Shown here piece after piece: positions 37,350 through 45,419 of a stretch of DNA of 64,000 nt. Below the pieces are notes generated by a model. It was given only the letters and a program-made list of their open reading frames with translations, was not told the DNA's origin and made no database searches. The stretch comes from Pseudoduganella armeniaca (GTDB taxonomy: Bacteria > Pseudomonadota > Gammaproteobacteria > Burkholderiales > Burkholderiaceae_D): contig NZ_CP028324.1 in assembly GCF_003028855.1 (NCBI RefSeq), positions 3,844,001 through 3,908,000 of the forward strand, written 5' to 3'. How positions within the stretch are numbered: position 1 is the stretch's first letter; each line of letters starts with the position of its first letter. A program made the position numbers and the translations under genes.

Positions 37350-37649
37350 TCAGCCCCCGATCATCACGGTGGGGCAGCCAGCCGGAATGGTGCCGCCATG
37401 CGCCGTCAGGTCGCCCACCCGGGCGGCCGGCTTACCGCCGATCATGACGGTGGCGGAACCCTTGGCGATCGTGTCGGGCGGCCCGACGCAGGTGCAGGCG
37501 TCGCCGACGACGGCGGCGATCATGCTGCCGACCATGACGGTCGGCACGCCAGGGCCGATCACCGGCCCACCCACGTGCGGGATGGGCGGCACGCCCGGGG
37601 TCACCATCGGGCAGGTGTGCAGGTCGGTCACGCGGGCGGCGGGGGGCAT
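37350..37649 (-). CDS. eCIS PAAR-like spike tip protein (Afp10-like)
   Basis: 99-aa PAAR protein built of short glycine-rich repeats: MPPAARVTDLHTCPMVTPGV, PTVMVGSMIAAVVGDACTCV and STATVMIGG-like turns (SATVMIGGKPAARVGDLTAH, CPTVMIGG). His and Cys residues (DLHTCP, DACTC, THCG-like LTAHGG, AGCP) would bind the metal at the tip of the spike. Short, with no effector extension, so it is structural. It follows the VgrG-like spike gene and precedes gp25, the normal eCIS order. Confidence 0.94.
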   Translation of the reverse strand: MPPAARVTDLHTCPMVTPGVPPIPHVGGPVIGPGVPTVMVGSMIAAVVGDACTCVGPPDTIAKGSATVMIGGKPAARVGDLTAHGGTIPAGCPTVMIGG

Positions 37650-37668
37650 GATGGTCTTCCTGGCAGGG

Positions 37669-39468
37669 TCAATTGATCATCACCATGGCGCCCTTGACGG
37701 TCGTCTGGCCACTGGCCGACAGTTCCGCGCTGGAGGCGCCCTTGGCGCTGAAGCCCGCCTTGGCGGTACTGGCGATGTTCATCGCGCTGTGGGTCAGGTC
37801 GGCCTTGCTGGTGATGCCGATCTCGCCGGTTGCGTCCAGCGTGATCTTGCCCTGGGCCGTGATGGCGATGTCCTTCGGGCTGTCCAGCGCGATGCCGTCC
37901 GGCGACAGCGTGACCTTGTTGCCGGTCTGGTCCTGCAGCGTGATCGACTTGGCGTCGTCGCTCAGCACGATCGACTGCTGGCCCGGCGTGGTGACGGTGA
38001 TGACCTTCTTGTCCTCGTCGAACTCGATCGTCAGCTTGCTGCGCGTGACGATGGCCTTGGTGTTGTTCTCGGCCGTGAGCGCGTACGGCGGCACGCGCTT
38101 GCTGCTGTACAGGCTGCCCAGGATGACGGGATGCGACGGGTCGCTGTCGAGGAACCCGAGCAGCACCTCGTCGCCCACTTCCGGAATGAAGAAGCTGCCC
38201 ACCCCGCTGGAGCCGTAGCTGCTGGCCAGGCGCGCCCACACGCCGGCCGTCTCGGCCTGCGTGACGGGCAGCGCGACCTGCACCTTGTGCTGCTGCGCCG
38301 GGTCCTCGTTGAGCTTGAGCACCACCCCGATCTGCAGGCCCGTGACGCCGGCCGTCAGTCCGGCCGCCAGCGGCGCGGCCAGCGGCTGGCGTTCGGCCAG
38401 CGGCTCGGGCGCCAGGCCAAACTCCGCTTCGGTGCTCCAGTCGCCGCTGGCGATCAGGTGCGTCACGCTGCTCAGCCAGGCCTTGCCGGCGAAGCGCTTG
38501 CCGGTGCCGACCACTTCCAGCAACGTGCCGGGCAACGCCAGCGCGCTGCCCAGGAAGCGCATGCGCCCGCGTACCCGGGCCAGCCCCGCCTTCAGCTGGC
38601 GCGCCGCAGTCCAGGCCTTGAGCGTGTCCACGTCCAGCGGCAGCGGCGACTGCATGCGCCACGCCTTCAGGCCGAGCACCTTGGCCAGCGTGGCGGCATC
38701 GAGGTCGCCCTGCTTGTTCAGCGTGGCCGGCTCGGCGCGCTGCTCGACGATTTCCTGCGTGGCCGGGTCCCAGCCGACGCCGGTGACGGCGGCCAGCTGG
38801 TGGCGTGCATCGAGGTCGCCGTCGAATTCGTTCAGGTCCTCGCCGTAGGTGACCCGCAACGCCGCCGCCTTCTCGATGTCCGGCGCGGCGACCGTCAGCT
38901 TGCCGGCGCCGGCCAGCACGACCAGGCCATTGGCCTCGGCGCGCGCCAGCAGGAAGTCCCAGTCGCTCACGTCGTACTGCACCAGCTCCTTGTGCGTGCC
39001 CACGGTATCGCTCACGGTGGCCGTCAGCCCGGCGGCGCTGGCCAGCTTCTGGATGATGTCGCTGTCCTTCTGGTCGATGAAATTGGCGCACTTGCGCCCG
39101 ACCGTCATCGCCACCGCCTTGTCGCGGCACTCGACCACCAGCCGGCCCTGGCCGAAGCTGGCGATGCGCATCCCGTGGCGGATGACGATGCCTTCGAACA
39201 GCGTGGCGCGGGCGAGGCCATAGCCGGCTTCGATCTTGACGGTCGCGCCGGGCGCCAGCGTGGCGCCGTCGCTGACGGTGAAGCGCGCGGCCGCGTCGGT
39301 GTCGCTGTCGTCTTGCAGCACGATGCGCGCCAGCGGAATGCGGTTGACGGCGTGCGTGATCTCCACCGACAGCACGCTGACGGTGTCGGCCAGCCTGGCG
39401 CCGTTGCATTCGATCTCGACGTTCAGGTCGCCCTTGCGGTTCTCGCGTGGCGATACGGGCGTGCTCAT
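37669..39468 (-). CDS. eCIS VgrG/gp27-gp5-like spike protein (Afp8-like)
   Basis: 599-aa spike protein on which the PAAR tip sits. N-terminal gp27-like part: ITHAVNRIPLARIVLQDDSD, YDVSDWDFLLARAEANGLVV. OB-fold at about 390-460: GLQIGVVLKLNEDP, VWARLASSYGSSGVGSFFIP and EVGDEVLLGFLDSDPSHPVI, with LGSLYSSKRVPPYALTAENN. The C-terminus is a repetitive beta-helix (KSITLQDQTGNKVTLSPDGI, then KITLDATGEIGITSK) forming the needle. No extra enzymatic domain at the end. It overlaps the LysM-like gene by ATGA. Confidence 0.95.
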   Translation of the reverse strand: MSTPVSPRENRKGDLNVEIECNGARLADTVSVLSVEITHAVNRIPLARIVLQDDSDTDAAARFTVSDGATLAPGATVKIEAGYGLARATLFEGIVIRHGMRIASFGQGRLVVECRDKAVAMTVGRKCANFIDQKDSDIIQKLASAAGLTATVSDTVGTHKELVQYDVSDWDFLLARAEANGLVVLAGAGKLTVAAPDIEKAAALRVTYGEDLNEFDGDLDARHQLAAVTGVGWDPATQEIVEQRAEPATLNKQGDLDAATLAKVLGLKAWRMQSPLPLDVDTLKAWTAARQLKAGLARVRGRMRFLGSALALPGTLLEVVGTGKRFAGKAWLSSVTHLIASGDWSTEAEFGLAPEPLAERQPLAAPLAAGLTAGVTGLQIGVVLKLNEDPAQQHKVQVALPVTQAETAGVWARLASSYGSSGVGSFFIPEVGDEVLLGFLDSDPSHPVILGSLYSSKRVPPYALTAENNTKAIVTRSKLTIEFDEDKKVITVTTPGQQSIVLSDDAKSITLQDQTGNKVTLSPDGIALDSPKDIAITAQGKITLDATGEIGITSKADLTHSAMNIASTAKAGFSAKGASSAELSASGQTTVKGAMVMIN

Positions 39469-40100
39469 GCCATCACCAGGGTCTGGTTCGGCGGCAGGTT
39501 GCGGATCGAGGTCAGCGCGTTGTCGCGCGCCACGCTCTGGTTCCGGGCCGGGTCGGCATAGGCGTTGAAGCAGATCTGCGGCAGCGTGTCGGCGCTGACC
39601 TGCAACTGCTTGCGCAGCTGCGCGTGCTCCACCGCGACGGTGGCCCGGCCTTCGCCGACGGGCGGCGTATCGGGCCCGATGAACTCGAGCTTCACGGTCG
39701 CCCGCAGCGGCACGCCGGTCGGCGCGAACAGCGTATAGGTCACGCTGACCTTCTTTACCCGTCCCTCGAACTGCAGCGGTCCCCAGCTGACACGCACCAC
39801 GGGCCGTGAACGGTAGGTATCGCCGTCAGGCGTGGTGATGACGTCACGCAGCTTGTTCAGCTGCTGCGGCACCGTCAGCGGATCGCCGTCGCCCATCGGC
39901 ACGACGCCCGTGCCGTCCAGCACCAGCGCAGGCAGCTCCAGCTTTTCGGCTTGTTCCTTCAAGAGCTTGTTCTCGTCCGTGAAGCAGGCCTCGGTCGCCA
40001 GCGAGTACGTCGCCGGATTGATGGCGGCCTCGAATTTCTTGACGACCGCGGAGCCGCCAGCTTTCAGCTGCTCGATGGTCAGGCGTGTTTTCTCCACCAT
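39465..40100 (-). CDS. eCIS LysM-type hub protein (Afp7-like)
   Basis: 211 aa. Matches the eCIS/phage family that joins the inner tube to the spike: KFEAAINPATYSLATEACF at the start, GPLQFEGRVKKVSVTYTLFA, PTGVPLRATVKLEFIG and a C-terminal LysM-like segment (LQVSADTLPQICFNAYADPA, RNLPPNQTLVMA). ATG 40100 (MVEKTRLTIEQLK) is chosen; the frame upstream overlaps the 68-aa gene and is Arg-rich shadow. It starts one base after that gene stops. Confidence 0.9.
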   Translation of the reverse strand: MVEKTRLTIEQLKAGGSAVVKKFEAAINPATYSLATEACFTDENKLLKEQAEKLELPALVLDGTGVVPMGDGDPLTVPQQLNKLRDVITTPDGDTYRSRPVVRVSWGPLQFEGRVKKVSVTYTLFAPTGVPLRATVKLEFIGPDTPPVGEGRATVAVEHAQLRKQLQVSADTLPQICFNAYADPARNQSVARDNALTSIRNLPPNQTLVMA

Positions 40101-40101
40101 G

Positions 40102-40308
40102 TCAACGCTCCCTTGCCCGTTCGGCCAGCTCCTCGGCCTGGCGCCGCAAGTCCGCCAGCCAGGCCCCGGCCGCGCTGGTACGGCGCGCGCCCGGCTTGCC
40201 GCAGCAGTCGCCGTCTTCCTTGTCCTCGTCCTGCTTCTTTTCCGCGTCCTTGTCCTTGCCGTCACCGACACTGGACTTGATGGACAGCTTGCCGATTTCG
40301 ATAGTCAT
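40102..40308 (-). CDS. Small eCIS protein, DUF5908-like (Afp6-like)
   Basis: 68-aa protein starting MTIEIGKLSIKSSVGDGKDK, which fits the short DUF5908 family found at this place in eCIS operons: N-terminal beta-strand, charged middle (KDAEKKQDEDKEDGDCCGKP) and C-terminal helix (WLADLRRQAEELAERARER). Role unknown in Afp. ATG 40308 lies two bases after the tube-2 gene stop. The CC pair is unusual for so short a protein. Confidence 0.8.
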   Translation of the reverse strand: MTIEIGKLSIKSSVGDGKDKDAEKKQDEDKEDGDCCGKPGARRTSAAGAWLADLRRQAEELAERARER

Positions 40309-40310
40309 GA

Positions 40311-40919
40311 TCACAGTATCCGGTTGCAAAACGTGTACACCAGCGAGATGGTCTCGATCGCCACCTCGTTCTTGTTCGCGTCGAACGGGCTGGCTTCCCA
40401 CTTGGTCGGGTAGGCATTGGCGAACAGCCAGGCGCGCAGCGGCTCCAGCGCGGGATCGAGCAGGTAGACGGTCAGCGGCGCCGTCATCACCTGCTGTCCC
40501 AGGCCGGATTCCAGCGTCGCGCGGCACCAGCGCACCAGCGCCGAATTGCTGGCGCCGACGCCGCGCTTGAGCACCAGGGGACCATGCGTCACCCCCTTCG
40601 GCAGCTGCAGCACGTAGCGGTTCTCGCCGCCTTCCTGCACGCTTTCCGTCTCCATCGTGGCGCCGATCCCCGAGACCTCCTGGAACGAGGCGTCGTTGGA
40701 CAGGTTCTTCTCGCCGAACACCACCCGGAACGAATAGGCGCGCGGCATGGCATTGCCCGGGTGGTATTGCTGCAATCCCGCCTTCCCGGCGCGCAACTGC
40801 TCCGGCGTGATGCCGCCGCCCCCGCCGCTGGCGCGGCTGGGGGCATACACCCGTCCCGGTGGCGGGCCACCGGGCGGCGGCGGGATGGCCGCCGCCGGGT
40901 TGACAACGTCGTCGCTCAT
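40311..40919 (-). CDS. eCIS second tube protein, gp19-like (Afp5-like) with Pro/Gly-rich N-terminus
   Basis: 202 aa. The C-terminal about 140 residues are the tail-tube fold: YSFRVVFGEKNLSNDASFQE, VSGIGATMETESVQEGGENR, LPKGVTHGPLVLKRGV, PLRAWLFANAYPTKWEASPF and NEVAIETISLVYTFCNRIL. This is the tube-initiator type that sits on the spike in Afp. The first about 65 residues (NPAAAIPPPPGGPPPGR, SGGGGGITPEQLRAGKAGLQ) are a flexible extension that I do not expect in a standard tube protein. Start ATG 40919, five bases after the tube-1 gene. Confidence 0.91.
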   Translation of the reverse strand: MSDDVVNPAAAIPPPPGGPPPGRVYAPSRASGGGGGITPEQLRAGKAGLQQYHPGNAMPRAYSFRVVFGEKNLSNDASFQEVSGIGATMETESVQEGGENRYVLQLPKGVTHGPLVLKRGVGASNSALVRWCRATLESGLGQQVMTAPLTVYLLDPALEPLRAWLFANAYPTKWEASPFDANKNEVAIETISLVYTFCNRIL

Positions 40920-40924
40920 CGCCG

Positions 40925-41382
40925 TCAGCCGTTGGCGATCGTCAGGCCCTCGTGGGCGATCTCGATGGTCTCGATCGCCACCTCGTTGCCCTCGGCCTTC
41001 AGGTCGGTGCTGGTGATCTTGATGGGCCAGGCGTTCTGCAGGGTCCACACCATCGTCGGCGCGCCGGTCTCGTCGAGCAGGCTGATGGTGATGGGCTTGC
41101 GCTTGATCGTGTTCATCTTGATCTCGTTGAACCAGACCCAGAACTTGTTGTCGCCCTTGTACACGCCCTTCTTCATCGTCACGTTCCCGACCTTCATCAT
41201 GCGGGCATCTTCAGCACGGTGAACGACTTGCTGTCGCCGGCGCGGTACTTCAGTTCCTCCATCTCGATCTGCAGCCCGCTGACCTCCTGGAACGACATCA
41301 CTTCCGAATCCCATTTGACCTGGAAGTGAAACTTGGGAATCGGCCACAGGCTGGTCGATTGTGCTGATCCGTCATCTGGCAT
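40925..41382 (-). CDS. eCIS main inner tube protein, gp19-like (Afp1-like; frameshifted)
   Basis: About 152 aa once a single missing base near 41201-41205 is restored. N-terminal half: LWPIPKFHFQVKWDSEVMSF, QEVSGLQIEMEELKYRAGDS, KSFTVLKMP. The C-terminal half is in the next frame: MMKVGNVTMKKGVYKGDNKF, WVWFNEIKMNTIKRKPITIS, LLDETGAPTMVWTLQNAWPI and NEVAIETIEIAHEGLTIANG. The junction reads KMPG-MMKVGNVT, as in all gp19-like tube proteins. It polymerises into the inner tube. Highly expressed in other systems; here just downstream of the sheath gene. Confidence 0.93.
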
Positions 41383-41415
41383 GGCATCCTCGCTAATTGA
41401 GAGTTAAAGGTTTGG

Positions 41416-43013
41416 TCAGGACTTCTGCATCTGCTGCTGGAAGGTGATCTCGATGAACTCGGCCGGCCGCGACAGCGCCACCAGGATCGTCATGTTCATG
41501 CGCCCTTCCAGGATGTCCTCGGCGGTCATCGTCTCGCCCAGGCCGACGAAGACGGAAAACGCATCCTCCGGCGAGGCACCGGCCAGGCCGCCCCGTTTCC
41601 AGATGCCGGTAAGGAAGTTGGTGGCCATGCCCTTCACGGTGACCCAGGTGTTGGCCGTATTCGGTTCGAACACGTAGGCCGCCATGGCCAGGCGCAGCGA
41701 CTCCTCCAGCATGATCATGGTGCGGCGCACATTGATGTAGCGCCAGTCCAGGCTGTTGCCGTCCAGGGTGCGCGCGCCCCATACCAGCACGCCCGAGCCG
41801 ATGAAGGCGCGCACCGCGTTGATGGATTTGCCGGACGTGGTCACGTTCAGGTCTTCCTGTTCGGCGTGGCTGATGCTGACGGTCGGCGCGATGACCGCAT
41901 TCAGGCTGACGTTGGCCGGCGCCTTCCACACGCCTCTGGCGTTGTCCACGCTGGTGTACACCCCGGCCATGGCGGCCGCCGGCGGCAAGCGGTTCAGGCG
42001 CCGCGCGATGCCGGTAATGATGGTGGCGTACACGGGGCTGAACTTGGCCAGCATCTGGTGCAGGCCGAGCTGGGCGCGCGCCACGTCCTCCGCGGTCTTG
42101 AGGCGCTCGCCGTCCAGCTCCCACTTGCTGTCCAGGCTGTTCACGCCGGCGACCTTCTCGTCGAAGCCCTTGCGCGGGATCGGGTCGGTCGGGGCCAGCG
42201 CCGGGTCCAGCTTCAGGTCCGCGCTCAAGAGCGTTTTCAGCAGGCCCTTGTCGTTCACGTTCAGGAAGCTCAGGGCGCTCTCCTGCACGATGGTGGTGTC
42301 CAGCCACGGATAATAGGCGGCGGCGAAATGCAGGTTGTTCACGCCCAGCGCATCGCGGAACTTGGCGATCACGTCGCCGCTGGGATCCTTGCGGTCGCGG
42401 AAGCCGTCGTAAATGTCGAGGATCGCGAAGCGGTTCTTCATCACTTCGCCGCAGTGCTGCAGCACCGCCTGCTGCACGGCGACGGCCGTGGCGGCCGGGC
42501 TTTCCGGCGTGCCCTTCAGCAGCATCGCGTCCGGCACCACCACCATCGTCGGCTCCTGCTCCTTGCGCAGCGCGTCCAGGCCGGCCAGCAGCGGATCGGC
42601 CTCGATGGCGTCGCCGTAGCCGCCCACCGAGACGATGTAGCACGGCCCGCCGCCGTTGGCGAAGAACAGCTGCAGGCTGTAGTACAGCAGGTAGGCGCCG
42701 CTGTCCTGCACCAGCCAGTAGGCCTTGCGCTCGTTCGGCGCGCCGCCGGGCACGGGAATCAGGAGGTCGGCTTCGACGCCGTTTTCCGGCGCGGCTTCGA
42801 CCAGGTTGAAGCGGCTGGCTGGCGGCCCGCCGAAGTAGTCGATGTATTCGCTCATCGACGTGATACGCCAGGGTTTGCCGGCTAGGGCAGTCCCTTTGTT
42901 GTCGGCCTTTTCGGTATGGCCGATGAAGGCGGGAACGGCGGTCGCGACTTCGACCACCGAGTTGGGAAAGGCATCTTTTTCAAGAATGTATACGCCGGGG
43001 TCTTGTAGGCCAC
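41416..43013 (-). CDS. eCIS contractile sheath protein (frameshifted at N-terminus)
   Basis: Contractile sheath, about 532 aa restored. Starting from GTG at 43013 with GGAG seven bases upstream, the protein reads VAYKTPGVYILEKDAFPNSV once one base is added in the GGGG at 42997-43000, and continues VEVATAVPAFIGHTEKADNK. This TPGVY..E...SVV.V.TA.PAFIG.TE is the sheath hallmark. C-terminal: DWRYINVRRTMIMLEESLRL, FEPNTANTWVTVKGMATNFL, RMNMTILVALSRPAEFIEIT. Without the fix, a start at GTG 42957 would be called and the N-terminal strand needed for sheath interlocking lost. Only one sheath gene is present, whereas Afp has three. Confidence 0.93.
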
Positions 43014-43035
43014 GTCGCTGCTCCGCTTTGGTTGA

Positions 43036-43827
43036 TCACTGGTTGATAAAAATTTCCGACACCTGCACCACCTGTCCGTCGAGCACCGCGCGCTGCCGCA
43101 ACCCGGTGCCCGCCACGGGCATTCTCTTCATCAGGACGCGTTCGCCGAACGGCCCGTTCTCCTTCAGCACGAAGCGCTCGCCGGGCCGGGCCCGCAGCGC
43201 GATCGGGCGGTCCGACAGGAACACCAGCGCGCCGGCCGGGCGCTCCTGGTCCGCCGCACCGGCGCGGAACGCGACGATGCCGTCCAGGTCCGCGATGGCC
43301 AGCGGCCGCGCCGCCAGGCCGCCCGTCACGTAGTACTTCCAGAAGCTGCTGCCGGCCTCGAAGCGCACCACGAAGCGGCGCTCCGGCGCGGCCGTGTCCA
43401 GCTCGATGCGCAGCACCAGCGCGGGGCGCCGCTGCGACGCCGCCTGGTCCAGCGCCAGGCGGCACAGCGGCGCGTCGGCCGGGCTGGCGCCGGCCGGCAG
43501 CACGCCGTCGTCGCCCGCCTGGGCGCTGTCCGCCACCAGCAGCTGCCCGGCGGGCAGCACCGGCTGGGTGTACGAGGCGAACAGCGGGTCGTGCGCATGG
43601 ACGAGCAGCACGAACTGCGCCGCCGCATCCTGCTCGCGCCGCAGCTGATGCATGCGCTCGGCGGGCGCGAGGAACACGACGTCGGCGCCGCTGCGGCGCA
43701 CCAGCACGCCCGCGCCATCCATCAGCCGGCGCGTGACGCCGACCGGCTCGATCTCCCAGCCGCGCCAGGCACCGCCGTGGTAGGCATGCTCGAGGCACAG
43801 CCGGAACAGCTCGCGATAGCCGTTCAT
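43036..43827 (-). CDS. eCIS-locus protein of unknown function (263 aa)
   Basis: Sits between the tube-terminator and sheath genes, overlapping the former by ATGA. Not recognised. N-terminus MNGYRELFRLCLEHAYHGGA, then beta-rich segments (DVVFLAPAERMHQLRREQDA, FVLLVHAHDPLFASYTQPVL) and a C-terminal YYVTGGLAARPLAIADLDG, with LMKRMPVAGTGLRQR and VSEIFINQ at the end. No signal or membrane helix. Its constant place at the head of the operon suggests an assembly or structural role; a cap, chaperone or sheath accessory would fit. Confidence 0.68.
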   Translation of the reverse strand: MNGYRELFRLCLEHAYHGGAWRGWEIEPVGVTRRLMDGAGVLVRRSGADVVFLAPAERMHQLRREQDAAAQFVLLVHAHDPLFASYTQPVLPAGQLLVADSAQAGDDGVLPAGASPADAPLCRLALDQAASQRRPALVLRIELDTAAPERRFVVRFEAGSSFWKYYVTGGLAARPLAIADLDGIVAFRAGAADQERPAGALVFLSDRPIALRARPGERFVLKENGPFGERVLMKRMPVAGTGLRQRAVLDGQVVQVSEIFINQ

Positions 43828-44399
43828 GGCGTCCCCCGCCGCGCCACCGCGACGGCCGGATCGGCAATACTCATATTCCGGCCGATAATATGATCGTTAT
43901 CGATTGCGACTACCCTGACGCGATATAGAATCGAAGGCAGATAACGTCCGCCCAGCACTCCCCATATATTGCTCATAATAGGCGGCGGGGTGTTTTCTAT
44001 GTCGAATACGAGCTTGTCAATCGACGCATCCATGGCTGGGCTATTACTACGATCAAATACCGGCTTGTGATGGAGAAAACCTATCAACAGGGATATCATG
44101 CGCAGCGCGTCCTGGTAATTGCGACCCGTGAAATTCGCTGCCGCCATCAAATAGACATTCAGGAACAGCGGCCCGCCGCCGGCGAACGCACGGCCGGCCA
44201 GGTCCGGCGCGCGCTGCGTCACCGTGTCGCGCTCGATGGCGGTCAGGAACAGCACGATCTTGTTGTTCACGTCCGGCGCCAGGGCACCGTCGGCACCCAG
44301 CAGGTTGGAGACCACGACCATTTCCTCGGCCGTGTCCAGCGTGCGGCTGAAAAACTCGTTCAATTCGCCAGCCAGGCAGCGTATTGCCGCGTGAATCAT
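43824..44399 (-). CDS. eCIS tube terminator, DUF4255 family (Afp16-like)
   Basis: 191 aa, first gene of the eCIS operon. DUF4255 (Pvc16 N-terminal) features: MIHAAIRCLAGELNEFFSRT, VVVSNLLGADGALAPDVNNK IVLFLTAIERD (read as one helix-strand block), PLFLNVYLMAAANFTGRNYQ, DALRMISLLIGFLHHKPVF and LVFDIENTPPPIMSNIWGVL, GGRYLPSILYRVRVVAID. In Afp/PVC this protein caps the tube and limits its growth. The stop overlaps the next start (ATGA). The operon promoter must lie in 44400-44737. Confidence 0.93.
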   Translation of the reverse strand: MIHAAIRCLAGELNEFFSRTLDTAEEMVVVSNLLGADGALAPDVNNKIVLFLTAIERDTVTQRAPDLAGRAFAGGGPLFLNVYLMAAANFTGRNYQDALRMISLLIGFLHHKPVFDRSNSPAMDASIDKLVFDIENTPPPIMSNIWGVLGGRYLPSILYRVRVVAIDNDHIIGRNMSIADPAVAVARRGTP

Positions 44400-44737
44400 G
44401 TCGCCTCCTTTTGTCCCTGGCGCAAAAATCGCAGGCGTGGCAGGGCCCTCCGCTAATCACAGCGGTTTTTGATAATCGTCGTTCAAAGTGAATGTCGAAC
44501 GCCGCGCCTGGTCTGGCGTCGACATATTGACGTGACTTGTATTGAAATAATGATGCGACGCCGGAGCAAAAAACACTACCCCTTTTTCGGAGGGGCTGCA
44601 AAATACAACACCCGCCAATTGTTACTTACGGCCGCGGCTTTTTCGTACTAGTCGCGCTGCTGCGATGACAGTGATAGGATAAATCGCTGTTCAGGTGTCC
44701 TAGCGCTTCCCATCAACGACTGTCGAAGGAGAGAATC
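44400..44737. promoter_or_regulatory. Divergent intergenic region carrying the eCIS operon promoter
   Basis: 338 bases with no gene, between the divergent tube-terminator and PEP-CTERM genes. It is AT-rich relative to its neighbours. On the minus strand TTCGAC (about 44484-44489) followed after 17-19 bases by ATTATC/TATCAA is a fair sigma-70-like candidate for the eCIS operon; another AT-rich block lies at 44520-44555. On the plus strand TGATAGGATAAAT near 44670 may be the -10 area for the PEP-CTERM gene. A short hairpin with CCCCT/AGGGG arms lies at about 44577-44597. None is certain. Confidence 0.4.
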
Positions 44738-45295
44738 TTGAAAAAATTGATCGCCATGCTGTCGCTCGCACTGTGCTCGTCCGCGCAGGCCGCTCCTGTC
44801 TCGCTCTGGGTGACCTACACCGGGTTTCAGGACTCGCTCAGCGGGTCGTTCGATGCCGGCGCCACACACGTGCTGCATTTCACGGCCGACGACCGTGACG
44901 GCGACGGCAGCTATAGTCTTTCCGAAGTGCTGGGCTTTTCGTTCGGTGCCATCGCAGTCGGGCCGGAGCTGTGCGACCGGGACACGAACTACCGGATGTT
45001 CTCCTGCCTGTCCAGCTTCTTGTATCGACCCGGCGGAACCGCACAATTCACCGCGCTCCGGTACGAGGATCCACGTGTCAGCGATGGCTTCTTCGCGACC
45101 GTCGTGAGCGGCGCGTACTACGCCGTTAGCGGCGATATCAACCGTTACCCATGGCATTTCGAGCACCGCTGGACGCCAGCCACGCAAGTGACCATTTCCC
45201 CGGTGCCGGAGCCCGCCGCGTTCGGCATGCTGGCTGGCGGCCTCGCGGTCGTGGCTGGCGCGCTGCGCCGCCGCATGGGCAGCGCCAAGGCCTAG
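44738..45295 (+). CDS. PEP-CTERM sorting domain protein
   Basis: 185 aa. Signal peptide MKKLIAMLSLALCSSAQAAP; good ribosome-binding site (GAAGGAGAG) before the ATG. The C-terminus VPEPAAFGMLAGGLAVVAGA followed by LRRRM is a complete PEP-CTERM signal: PEP motif, hydrophobic helix, basic tail. It would be processed by exosortase, which is not in the window, and probably goes to the outer surface or biofilm matrix. The mature domain (VSLWVTYTGFQDSLSGSFDA, ADDRDGDGSYSLSEVLGFSF) is of unknown function. Confidence 0.88.
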   Translation: MKKLIAMLSLALCSSAQAAPVSLWVTYTGFQDSLSGSFDAGATHVLHFTADDRDGDGSYSLSEVLGFSFGAIAVGPELCDRDTNYRMFSCLSSFLYRPGGTAQFTALRYEDPRVSDGFFATVVSGAYYAVSGDINRYPWHFEHRWTPATQVTISPVPEPAAFGMLAGGLAVVAGALRRRMGSAKA

Positions 45296-45354
45296 AGGCT
45301 AGCGAGGTCCGCTGGCGCGGCCTGACGCCTGCTGAGCCGCCAGGCCGCCCCAGG

Positions 45355-45372
45355 CCGTCATCAAGGCGTCAT
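45355..45372 (+). promoter_or_regulatory. Candidate Pho box (PhoB site) upstream of alkaline phosphatase
   Basis: Direct repeat CCGTCAT-CAAG-GCGTCAT: two 7-bp units 11 bases apart, the spacing of the PhoB consensus CTGTCAT-N4-CTGTCAT, with five or six of seven positions matching in each. It lies 47 bases before the ATG of the first alkaline phosphatase, and TTATTC about ten bases downstream could be the -10. This predicts induction by phosphate starvation. The overlapping AAGGCGT/ACGCCTT arms (45363-45380) could instead be a weak hairpin. Confidence 0.5.
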
Positions 45373-45419
45373 AACGCCTTGTTATTCTCGCCATCTTTCC
45401 AACCTGCCGGATCGATGAC

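Noticed and set aside
37350..37649. eCIS PAAR gene as a T6SS effector carrier
   Set aside because: It is the short structural type inside the eCIS operon, with no extension or linked toxin.
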